A DNA stretch of 37,465 nt from an uncultured Verrucomicrobia subdivision 3 bacterium (lineage in GTDB: Bacteria > Verrucomicrobiota > Verrucomicrobiia > Limisphaerales > UBA11358), in the NCBI GenBank assembly GCA_903895255.1, contig CAITTG010000051.1:1-37465 (forward strand). Reading direction: 5' to 3'. Both the position numbers and the translations under genes were made by a program. Positions 7,765 through 14,826 of the stretch are shown here, in pieces. The notes under the pieces are model-generated. The model was not told the origin of the DNA and did not search any database. It saw only the letters and a list, made by a program, of their open reading frames with translations. Every line of letters begins with the position of its first letter. The first letter of the stretch is position 1.

Positions 7765-8688
7765 ATGAACCAACCTTTCGATCGTCGTCATTTTCTCAAA
7801 CAAGCCGGGGCCGTCGGTCTGGGCCTGGGCCTGGCTGGCACCTTCAACCCGCTGGCCCGCGCGGCCGATGCCCTGGCCGGCAGCACCGGTCCGACCCCCA
7901 CGCCCGGGGCGGACAAACTCGGCTGGAAACTGGCCGTGCACTCGTACACGTTCCGGAAGTTCAACATCTTTGACGCCATCGACAAAACCGCCGCGTTGGG
8001 AATACGCTACATGAGCATTTCCGGCTCGGTGAATCTGGTGGGCACCACCGCCATGCCGACGACCAGTTTGACGCCCAAAGACCAGGAACGCATCCTGGCC
8101 AAAATGAAGGCAAATAATATTGTGCCCAAATTTGTGAATATCGGCGTGGTGCAATTGCCGCCGGACGAGGCCAAAAGCCGGGCGGTGTTTGAATTCGCCA
8201 AAAATTTTAACATCGACACCCTGGTATCCGAGCCGCCCACCGCCTCGCTGGATCTCGTGGAGAAATTGTGCGAGGAATACCAGATTCGCGTGGCCATTCA
8301 CGAACATCCCAAGGGTCATTCCATTTATTGGGACCCGGCGCTCGTGCTCGCCGCCATCAAGGGCCGCACCCCGCTGATGGGGGCCTGCGCGGACGTCGGG
8401 CACTGGATGCGCTCCTACCTGGACCCAGTGGAATGCCTGAAAAAGTTGGAAGGCCATGTGCTGGCGCTGCATTTCAAGGACCTGAATAAACAAGGTCCGG
8501 ACGCCCACGATGTGCCTTGGGGAACCGGGGCCAGCAACGTGAAGGCGCAGATGGTGGAAATGAAGCGGCAGAATTTTAAGGGCGCCTTCTGCGTGGAATA
8601 CGAATATGACTGGGACAATTCCTCCCCGGAAATCGCCCAGTGCGCCAAATTTTTCAATGCGACCTGCGACGAGCTGGCAGCCTCGTAA
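7765..8688 (+). CDS. Exported sugar isomerase/epimerase-like TIM-barrel protein
   Basis: This 307-residue protein belongs to the xylose isomerase-like / AP endonuclease 2 TIM-barrel superfamily (sugar phosphate isomerase/epimerase, IolE-like). A Tat-type leader is present (DRRHFLKQAG, residues 6-15, then a Gly/Leu-rich stretch). Likely divalent-metal ligands are Glu156 (SEPP), Asp210 and His213 (ADVGHW), His236 (LHFKD) and Glu279 (CVEYEYDW). The conserved AIHEHP (178-182) is also family-typical. Export makes a sugar-phosphate substrate unlikely. The divergent DUF1080 and Gfo/Idh/MocA genes point instead to a keto-sugar hydratase, lyase or epimerase role. I chose the ATG at 7765 because it places the twin arginines correctly. 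It ends three bases before the convergent zinc-ribbon gene. Confidence 0.88.
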   Translation: MNQPFDRRHFLKQAGAVGLGLGLAGTFNPLARAADALAGSTGPTPTPGADKLGWKLAVHSYTFRKFNIFDAIDKTAALGIRYMSISGSVNLVGTTAMPTTSLTPKDQERILAKMKANNIVPKFVNIGVVQLPPDEAKSRAVFEFAKNFNIDTLVSEPPTASLDLVEKLCEEYQIRVAIHEHPKGHSIYWDPALVLAAIKGRTPLMGACADVGHWMRSYLDPVECLKKLEGHVLALHFKDLNKQGPDAHDVPWGTGASNVKAQMVEMKRQNFKGAFCVEYEYDWDNSSPEIAQCAKFFNATCDELAAS

Positions 8689-8691
8689 CGG

Positions 8692-9057
8692 TCAGCGGCC
8701 GAACAAATCCACGGGCACCGGCTTGCCGCAGAAGATGCAGGTGGCATGGTGGGCCGCCACCATCCGCCCGCAATAAGGACAGGGCTTGGCCTCAACTTTG
8801 TTGGGCCGGCCATTGAGCACGCCATCCCGCTGGTCAATTTCGGTGACGAGCTTGGACAAATCGTAGTCGGTGTAATTGTGCTGTTGTTTGAGCAAGGTCC
8901 AGAGCGCCTCGGTGATAAGCAGCAGACGGTTGATGTCCTCCCGCATGAATTCCACCGTTTCCTGCGCCTCCCGGGCGTCGCGCGTCGCGGCCTCGGCATT
9001 GATCTGGGCAATGGTGGACTGCACACCATAGAAATTACGGCTGGCGAATAGGTTCAT
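8692..9057 (-). CDS. Small coiled-coil/zinc-ribbon protein
   Basis: I do not recognise a named family for this 121-residue protein. Residues 15-65 are charged and helix-favouring (for example EAQETVEFMREDINRLL) and probably form a coiled coil. The C-terminal 30 residues hold a rubredoxin-like zinc ribbon of two knuckles, CPYC (93-96) and CIFC (107-110), followed by GKPVP. Such proteins are usually cytosolic, and the function is not inferable. It is on the minus strand, convergent with the TIM-barrel gene, with 65 nt before the DUF2203 gene that lies upstream. Confidence 0.75.
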   Translation of the reverse strand: MNLFASRNFYGVQSTIAQINAEAATRDAREAQETVEFMREDINRLLLITEALWTLLKQQHNYTDYDLSKLVTEIDQRDGVLNGRPNKVEAKPCPYCGRMVAAHHATCIFCGKPVPVDLFGR

Positions 9058-9122
9058 AACGTGGCTTGGGGTTGTGGGAAAACCTTAGCCAACGCCGAAC
9101 AAATGGCAAGGACCGTTTGAGC

Positions 9123-9506
9123 TCAAAGCCGCTCGCGACCGCTGTAACCGGTTTCCAAGTCGTGCCAGAATTCGACGTTTTCCTCGTCCAGTTCCCAACA
9201 GAGAAACACCTCGCGGCCGCCGATGATGGCGGGAAAGTCGAGCAACCCCCGGGAAAGATCCTTGATGAAAATGCGCCGGGTTTGGAATTCCGCGAGGATC
9301 TCCTGCATTTCCGCGAGGGTGCGAATCCAGTTGTTGACGGTCTCGCCGCCGATGTCATGCCCCTGCCCCGTCAGGCTGGTCAGGCGCTGGTCGAGCCGCT
9401 CCAAATCCTCGCTGAGCCGGTTCAACCGTTCCAGCCAGCCACGAATTTGCGGGAGCAGGGCGGAAGCCTCCTCACGCGTGTAATGTTTATCGAACTGATA
9501 TTTCAT
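9123..9506 (-). CDS. DUF2203 family protein
   Basis: This 127-residue protein matches the DUF2203 pattern. The N-terminus is KHYTREEASALLPQIRGWL, the middle is a helical stretch rich in Leu, Arg and Glu, and the C-terminal block is DFPAIIGGREVFLCWELDEE, then FWHDLETGYSGRERL. The last block closely follows the family signature (W..DE..v.FWH....G..GR..L). The function of the family is unknown. I start it at ATG 9506, because the upstream extension of about 20 residues lacks family resemblance. No clear functional partner is nearby. Confidence 0.85.
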   Translation of the reverse strand: MKYQFDKHYTREEASALLPQIRGWLERLNRLSEDLERLDQRLTSLTGQGHDIGGETVNNWIRTLAEMQEILAEFQTRRIFIKDLSRGLLDFPAIIGGREVFLCWELDEENVEFWHDLETGYSGRERL

Positions 9507-9679
9507 CCAGTCAAAATCAAACCAAACCTGGCGTGCCTCCCCTGCTTGGCGCAAGCCACTGGCTGCGATCAATCTTGCCGGTCATACCCTCGGCGGCCCG
9601 CCCCATATAAAAGACCGTTCGCGGCAGCCCGGTAAAGGAAACCGCACGCGAACGGATGATGGTAACGAACGGAACAGAA

Positions 9680-9781
9680 TTACTTCTGCCAGGTGCGCTT
9701 CTTGTGACGATTCAAGCGCAGCTTTTTACGCCGTTTATGTTTATTAATCTTTGCCTTGCGGCGTTTTTTCAGTGAACCCAT
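9680..9781 (-). CDS. 33-residue AURKAIP1/COX24 (mS38/bS22-like) basic protein
   Basis: This tiny gene encodes 33 residues starting [20 protein letters not shown] and ending HKKRTWQK. Roughly half the residues are Lys or Arg. The core ([21 protein letters not shown]) fits the AURKAIP1/COX24 domain, the mS38 family of mitochondrial small-subunit proteins. That family has short bacterial relatives such as mycobacterial bS22, so a role as a small ribosomal protein is likely. The start ATG is at 9781 and the stop is at 9680-9682. About 25 nt downstream a 9-bp inverted repeat (9615-9623 with 9647-9655) might act in termination. Confidence 0.75.
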   Translation of the reverse strand: MGSLKKRRKAKINKHKRRKKLRLNRHKKRTWQK

Positions 9782-9859
9782 GTGACTAATCAAATAGCTG
9801 AATGCCGGCCTTTTGCCAATCAAATTTTATCATCAACCTCCCGGGGCGTCCGCCCCGGC

Positions 9860-10738
9860 CTAATAAACCACCTTGTTCAGGGGGTACTCAATAATGCCTT
9901 CAGCCCCCGCCGCCTTGAGCTGGGGAATCAATTCGCGGACCACGTGCTCGTCGATGATGGTCTCCACGGCCACCCAACCCTTGAGGCTGAGGGCGGCGAT
10001 GGTGGGGTTGCGGAGGGCGGGCAGGTTCTGGAGGAGCGAGGCCAGATTTTTCTCGGCGATGTTCATTTTGAGGCCCACTTTGGTCTCGGCCTCCAGCGCG
10101 CCCTTGAGAAGCAGCGCCATGGTTTCGATCTTGGCGCGTTTCCACGGATTCTTCCAGGCGGTGGCATTGGCAATCAGGCGCGGGGTGGATTGGAGCAGCT
10201 CATCCACAATGCGCAGCTTGTTGGCGCGCAGGGAGGAACCGGTCTCAGTGACTTCGACAATGGCGTCCACCAGCTCATGCGCCTTCACCTCGGTGGCGCC
10301 CCAGGAAAATTCCACCTCGGCCTTCACGCCGTGTTTCTTGAGGTATTTTTTGGTGAGGTTCACCACCTCGGTGGCAATGCGCTTGCCTTGGAGGTCTTTC
10401 ACCGACTTCACCGGCGAGTCCTCCGGCACGCAGAGCACCCAGCGGGCGGGTTTGCGGCTGACTTTGCTGAACAGGAATTCGCCGACCTCATGGACCTTGG
10501 AGCCGTTTTCGATAATCCAGTCGTGCCCGGTGATGCCGCAATCGAGGTAGCCATGCTCCACGTAGCGGCTGATTTCCTGGGCGCGAATCAGCCGGATTTC
10601 CATCTCCTCGTCATCCACGTACGGGATATAGGAGCGGCTGCTCACTGATATGTTATACCCCGCCTTGGCCATCTTCTCGATGGTGGCGTCCTGCAAACTG
10701 CCCTTGGGCAATCCAAACCGTAATACTTGCTTTGCCAT
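9860..10738 (-). CDS. hisG: ATP phosphoribosyltransferase, long form
   Basis: This 292-residue cytoplasmic enzyme catalyses the first step of histidine biosynthesis, condensing ATP with PRPP. Family features are [14 protein letters not shown] (6-19), DCGITGHDW in the middle, and the PRPP-binding segment [18 protein letters not shown]. The length and the C-terminal domain of about 75 residues (ending [13 protein letters not shown]) mark the long HisG(L) type. That domain is PII-like and gives histidine feedback control, so no HisZ partner is needed. No other his genes are nearby, so it is not in a his operon here. Confidence 0.95.
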   Translation of the reverse strand: MAKQVLRFGLPKGSLQDATIEKMAKAGYNISVSSRSYIPYVDDEEMEIRLIRAQEISRYVEHGYLDCGITGHDWIIENGSKVHEVGEFLFSKVSRKPARWVLCVPEDSPVKSVKDLQGKRIATEVVNLTKKYLKKHGVKAEVEFSWGATEVKAHELVDAIVEVTETGSSLRANKLRIVDELLQSTPRLIANATAWKNPWKRAKIETMALLLKGALEAETKVGLKMNIAEKNLASLLQNLPALRNPTIAALSLKGWVAVETIIDEHVVRELIPQLKAAGAEGIIEYPLNKVVY

Positions 10739-10874
10739 AATAGATTCCCGGCCTCCGGACGCCCCGGAACATGATTGTTCAACCAGCGTGGGTCACGGAT
10801 TCACCCTCCCATTTTCCAAGTTCGCCGGGGCAAAGCCATCTTTTTTTTGGCATTTGCCGGGCCAAAAATGACGT

Positions 10875-11501
10875 TCAGGCGGCCGGATGCCACTTTACCA
10901 GCCGGCCCTGCACGGTAATTTCGCCGCGCGCCAGGGCCGCCACACAGCGCGGATACAGCTCGTGCTCGGCCTGGTGGATGCGCTGATGGAGGGTTTCGGG
11001 CGTGTCGCCGTCCAGCACCGGCACGGTCTGCTGGCCGATGATCGCGCCGGAATCAATCCCGGCATCCACAAAATGCACGGTGCAGCCGGTGACCTTCACG
11101 CCGTAATCGAGGGCCTGCTTCCAGGCCTGCAAACCGGGGAAACACGGCAGGAGGGAGGGATGAATATTCACGATACGCCCCTCAAAGGCCCGGAGAAAAT
11201 CGCCCTTCAGCACGCGCATAAAGCCCGCGAGCACCACGAGGTCCACCCTGGCCGCCTGCAATTGGGCGACCAGCGATTGCTCGGCTTCCTCATCCAGTTT
11301 GGTGCGGAATTTGCCTGGCGGCAGATAACTGGCCGGCAGCCCGCGCGACCGCGCCTGCGCGAGAATGCCGGCGGTTTCCACATCGCTCAACACCAGTGCC
11401 ACTTCCGCCGGCACCTGCCCGAAGGAAATGCCTTCCGCGATGGCCACAAAGTTGGAACCCTGCCCGGAGCCGAGCACACCCAGTCGAAATGTTTTGCTCA
11501 C
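10875..11501 (-). CDS. purN: Phosphoribosylglycinamide formyltransferase
   Basis: This 208-residue enzyme transfers a formyl group from 10-formyl-THF to GAR in purine biosynthesis. Visible are the phosphate-binding GSGQGSN (11-17) and the catalytic triad Asn112, His114 (NIHPSLLP) and Asp150 (DAGIDSG). These match E. coli Asn106, His108 and Asp144 with a constant offset of six. I chose the GTG at 11501 because PurN proteins begin only a few residues before this glycine-rich loop. An in-frame TTG at 11531 would add ten residues that contain an internal GGAGG string, itself a possible ribosome-binding site for an internal start. The gene is divergent from sppA across 114 nt. Confidence 0.92.
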   Translation of the reverse strand: MSKTFRLGVLGSGQGSNFVAIAEGISFGQVPAEVALVLSDVETAGILAQARSRGLPASYLPPGKFRTKLDEEAEQSLVAQLQAARVDLVVLAGFMRVLKGDFLRAFEGRIVNIHPSLLPCFPGLQAWKQALDYGVKVTGCTVHFVDAGIDSGAIIGQQTVPVLDGDTPETLHQRIHQAEHELYPRCVAALARGEITVQGRLVKWHPAA

Positions 11502-11615
11502 TGGCCTCTGAATAACACAGCCTCCGGGCAAAACAAGCGCAAAGCGGATCGCCCGTCGGCCGGCAGTTTACCCGGGCTTGCCCTGTCCCCGGGCATGCGC
11601 TACCTTGCCCCCGTT

Positions 11616-12782
11616 ATGGATACAACGTCCCAGCCCGAGCCACCCGCGCCGCCAACCCCCGCCCCGCCGGTAATCGCCGCCCCCGTCCCGCCCGCCCGCA
11701 AAAGCCGCGGCTGGATGGTAGCGGCGCTGATTCTGGTGGTGCTCCTCGGCTTCAGCCTCCTGGGCAATCTCACCCAGTTCATCGCCCACAGCTTTAATTG
11801 GACCCGGTCCCTTAAAACCACCACCGCCCGGCAGGTCGGCCCCAAACTGGATGAAGCCGTGCTGGAGGACAATAATTCCCACAATAAAATCGCGGTCATC
11901 ACCGTGGAAGGCATCATTACAGACCATGCCGACGACTCGGACGGCAACAACATGGTGGACCTGATCAAGGCCCAGCTCGACCGGGCCGATGATGATGACC
12001 ACGTGAAAGCGGTGATTTTGAAAGTGGACAGCCCCGGCGGAGAAGTCATGGCCTCGGATGAGATTTACAAGGCCATCCTGGATTTTCAATCGGATGAGCC
12101 GGCCGACAATGGCCTGCCCGCCCGCAAGGGCAAGCCGGTCATTTGCAGCATGGGCAGCCTCGCGGCTTCCGGCGGCTATTACATCTCGGCCCCCTGCCGC
12201 TGGATTGTGGCCAATGAACTCACCCTCACCGGCAGCATCGGTGTCATCATGCATGGCTATAATTACCGGGGCCTGGAGGACAAGGTGGGCGTGGTGCCCA
12301 TGACCTACAAAAGCGGCAAATTTAAAGACATGCTCAGCCCCGACCGCAGCACCAATGAAATTCCCGCCGAGGAGCACGCCATGGTGCAGGGGCTAATTGA
12401 CGAGACCTACGAGAAGTTCAAGGGCATCGTCAATGACGGCCGGGCCAGCGCGCATGAGCTTAACAAGAAAGAAGGCCACGCCCTGGCGGATGACTGGCAG
12501 GATTACGCCGATGGCCGCGTGCTCTCCGGCACCCAGGCCCTCAAACTCGGTTTCGTGGATGAACTGGGGGATTTTGACGATGCCGTGGACCGCGCGGAAA
12601 AAATCGCGGGGATCAAAAGTGCCAACCTCGTGGAGTATGAGGAGCACTATGACATCTCCGACTTTCTTTCCCTGTTCGGCCAGAGCAGCCGGGCCAAGGA
12701 CATCAAGCTCGACCTCGGCCTGGACATTCCCAAGCTGCGCTCGGGCTGTTGTTATTTCCTGTGGCAGACCCCGGGGAACTAA
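11616..12782 (+). CDS. sppA: Signal peptide peptidase SppA, S49 family
   Basis: This 388-residue membrane-anchored serine protease degrades cleaved signal peptides. A Pro/Ala-rich N-terminus (1-28) is followed by a transmembrane helix (about 33-50). The S49 domain comprises VITVEGII (94-101), VDSPGG (137-142), the nucleophile Ser185 in SLAASGGYY, TGSIGV (205-210), and the general base Lys237 in KSGKFKD. Its size corresponds to the short, single-domain SppA rather than the duplicated E. coli enzyme. The ATG at 11616 directly precedes the Pro-rich segment. It is probably co-transcribed with upp, which begins 12 nt downstream. Confidence 0.92.
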   Translation: MDTTSQPEPPAPPTPAPPVIAAPVPPARKSRGWMVAALILVVLLGFSLLGNLTQFIAHSFNWTRSLKTTTARQVGPKLDEAVLEDNNSHNKIAVITVEGIITDHADDSDGNNMVDLIKAQLDRADDDDHVKAVILKVDSPGGEVMASDEIYKAILDFQSDEPADNGLPARKGKPVICSMGSLAASGGYYISAPCRWIVANELTLTGSIGVIMHGYNYRGLEDKVGVVPMTYKSGKFKDMLSPDRSTNEIPAEEHAMVQGLIDETYEKFKGIVNDGRASAHELNKKEGHALADDWQDYADGRVLSGTQALKLGFVDELGDFDDAVDRAEKIAGIKSANLVEYEEHYDISDFLSLFGQSSRAKDIKLDLGLDIPKLRSGCCYFLWQTPGN

Positions 12783-12794
12783 CCCAGGCACCTT

Positions 12795-13418
12795 ATGAAC
12801 CCGGTCAATGTCATCACACATCCCCTGGTTCAACATCACCTGACACGACTGCGGGACAAACGGACCGGGCCGCCGGAATTTCGCCGCACCATGGACGCCC
12901 TCACCGCGCTGATGGTTTACGAAGCCACCCGCTCAATCCAAGCCTGCGAATTGGCTGTGGAAACCCCCATGGAAGCCACGGTTGGCAGCCGGTTGGAGTT
13001 GGACGTCGTGCTGGTCCCCATCCTCCGCGCCGGCTTGGGCATGCTCGGTTCGGTATTGGAACTGGTACCCAACTGCCGGGTGGGATTCGTGGGCATCAAA
13101 CGGGACGAAGCCACGCTGGAACCCCGGTGTTATCACCTGAGCCTGCCCCCGAATCTGGGCAGCTTTCAGGTTCTGCTGATTGATCCCATGCTGGCCACCG
13201 GGGGCAGCGCCGTGGCCGCCCTGGACCGGCTGGCGGAAGCGGGCGCCCGCCAAATCCGCCTGGTGAATCTCCTCGCCAGCCGCGAGGGCATTGAGCGCGT
13301 GCAAAAAAATCATCCCGGGGTGCGCATTTACACGGCGGCCATCGACCGGCAACTCAACGCCCAAGGCTACATCCAGCCCGGGCTCGGCGATGCCGGCGAC
13401 CGGCTGTTTGGCACCTGA
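12795..13418 (+). CDS. upp: Uracil phosphoribosyltransferase
   Basis: This 207-residue enzyme converts uracil and PRPP to UMP in pyrimidine salvage. It shows the full UPRT pattern: ITHPLVQHHLTRLRDKRT at the N-terminus, VPILRAGLGM (74-83), the PRPP loop DPMLATGGSA (130-139), and the uracil-binding tail GYIQPGLGDAGDRLFGT. Length is normal. It follows sppA by 12 nt, probably in one transcript. It ends 22 nt before the convergent glycosyltransferase stop. Confidence 0.96.
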   Translation: MNPVNVITHPLVQHHLTRLRDKRTGPPEFRRTMDALTALMVYEATRSIQACELAVETPMEATVGSRLELDVVLVPILRAGLGMLGSVLELVPNCRVGFVGIKRDEATLEPRCYHLSLPPNLGSFQVLLIDPMLATGGSAVAALDRLAEAGARQIRLVNLLASREGIERVQKNHPGVRIYTAAIDRQLNAQGYIQPGLGDAGDRLFGT

Positions 13419-13440
13419 TGGTTCCGGCTAAGCTTGGAAT

Positions 13441-14667
13441 TTATTTGCGGCCCGGGGCAGTGGCGGCGATCTCCTCCACGAAATCGATGGCTTTGCGGCA
13501 CAAGGGCGCCCAGTCCAGCTCAGCCTTGACCCGCGCCGCCGAGGCGCGCGCCCGGGCTTCATCCACAGGCTCATCCAGGCGCTGCACAATGGCCCGCCCG
13601 AAGTCCTCCCCGTCGAAGGTGGCAAACCGGACCATCGGGTCCTGGCCAAAATAACTCTGAATGCTTTTGAGGGGCGTGCTGACCGCCGGCAGCCCCACCG
13701 CGACATATTCCACCGCCTTGGCCACGAAGGCGCAATGCGTGCCGGCGGATTCCTCGTAGGGAATGATGCCCACCCGGGCATCCGCCAGTTGCTCCGCCAC
13801 CATGGAGTAGGACATGAACCCGGGCGCCTCATATTTGAAGCCCGGGATTTCCCGCCGTGCCCGGGCGAGAAAATTCTCCAGCGTGGGCGTGCGATGGGCA
13901 ACAAACCGGAAGATGGTGCCCGGGCGTTCGCGCGTCACATGCCGGATGGCTCCGAACGCAATCGGCCCCAGATGATGCACATCCAGGGAACCATGCATCA
14001 CCACCACTGCCGGGCCAGCGACGGACACCGGGCGCGTTTGGAACGGGAAAAGCTGGGCGGCATAACCAAAATAAATCGGCCGGAGCCGCTGCCGGTCGTA
14101 ACCGCGCGCCACAAACAATTCCACCAGCCGGTCCGAAATCGCCAGCACGCCATCCGCCTGATAACGCACCGGCAGGCTCACTTCATAACGCATCAAGGCC
14201 CGCACCAGCGGCCGGGGCATGACGTAGCTGGGCCAGGTTTCCATGAAGCCGGTGAGGAGGTCGGGGAAATTCATCACCACCGGCACCCCGAGCTGACGCT
14301 TCAACTTCCCCGCCGCCACCGCCGAGATGGCGTGCTGGGAAAAAACGAGGTCGAACCGTTCTTTCCGGGCCACTTTCGCGACCATCCGCCGGAGAATAAA
14401 CGGCCAGACGAGATATTTTAAATTGCGCCGTTTCGCGTAGCGGCCCATCGGCCAGCGCTTGAACACGTGCACCCTGATGCCAAATTGCTTGGCGACACTG
14501 ATGGACTCTTTGAACTTCGGGCAAAAAACCTGGACCGCGTGGCCGCGCCGGACCATCTCCTCGACCAAATACACCGCCTCCGCCGACCCGCCGCCCGAGG
14601 GCGGATAAAACGGTTCGTGCGTCAGAAACGCGATGCGCAGGGGGGCATTAGAATTCGGCACGGGCAA
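13441..14667 (-). CDS. GT4-type glycosyltransferase
   Basis: This 408-residue protein has the GT-B fold of family 4 glycosyltransferases. The N-terminal acceptor half begins IAFLTHEPFYPPSGGGSAEAV (12-32), with the usual Gly-rich loop. The C-terminal donor half has VGIIPYEESAGTH and KAVEYVAVGLPAVSTPL, where the conserved Glu contacts the nucleotide-sugar. No transmembrane segment is evident. The donor and acceptor cannot be read from sequence. It stands alone, not inside a polysaccharide cluster. A few bases upstream of the ATG at 14667 are purine-rich, but there is no strong ribosome-binding site. Confidence 0.85.
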   Translation of the reverse strand: MPVPNSNAPLRIAFLTHEPFYPPSGGGSAEAVYLVEEMVRRGHAVQVFCPKFKESISVAKQFGIRVHVFKRWPMGRYAKRRNLKYLVWPFILRRMVAKVARKERFDLVFSQHAISAVAAGKLKRQLGVPVVMNFPDLLTGFMETWPSYVMPRPLVRALMRYEVSLPVRYQADGVLAISDRLVELFVARGYDRQRLRPIYFGYAAQLFPFQTRPVSVAGPAVVVMHGSLDVHHLGPIAFGAIRHVTRERPGTIFRFVAHRTPTLENFLARARREIPGFKYEAPGFMSYSMVAEQLADARVGIIPYEESAGTHCAFVAKAVEYVAVGLPAVSTPLKSIQSYFGQDPMVRFATFDGEDFGRAIVQRLDEPVDEARARASAARVKAELDWAPLCRKAIDFVEEIAATAPGRK

Positions 14668-14826
14668 ACGCTAGGGTATTTCCCCCCTGCCCTTCAACCC
14701 TAAATCATCCGGCTTGACCTCGTCAGTCAACGATTTAAACTTTGGGGAAATCACCATGGGAGTGCCAAGCTTGGCCGGAAAAGTTAGGCCGGGGTCAGGT
14801 AACTGGAAAAACCAAATAACGCCAAC

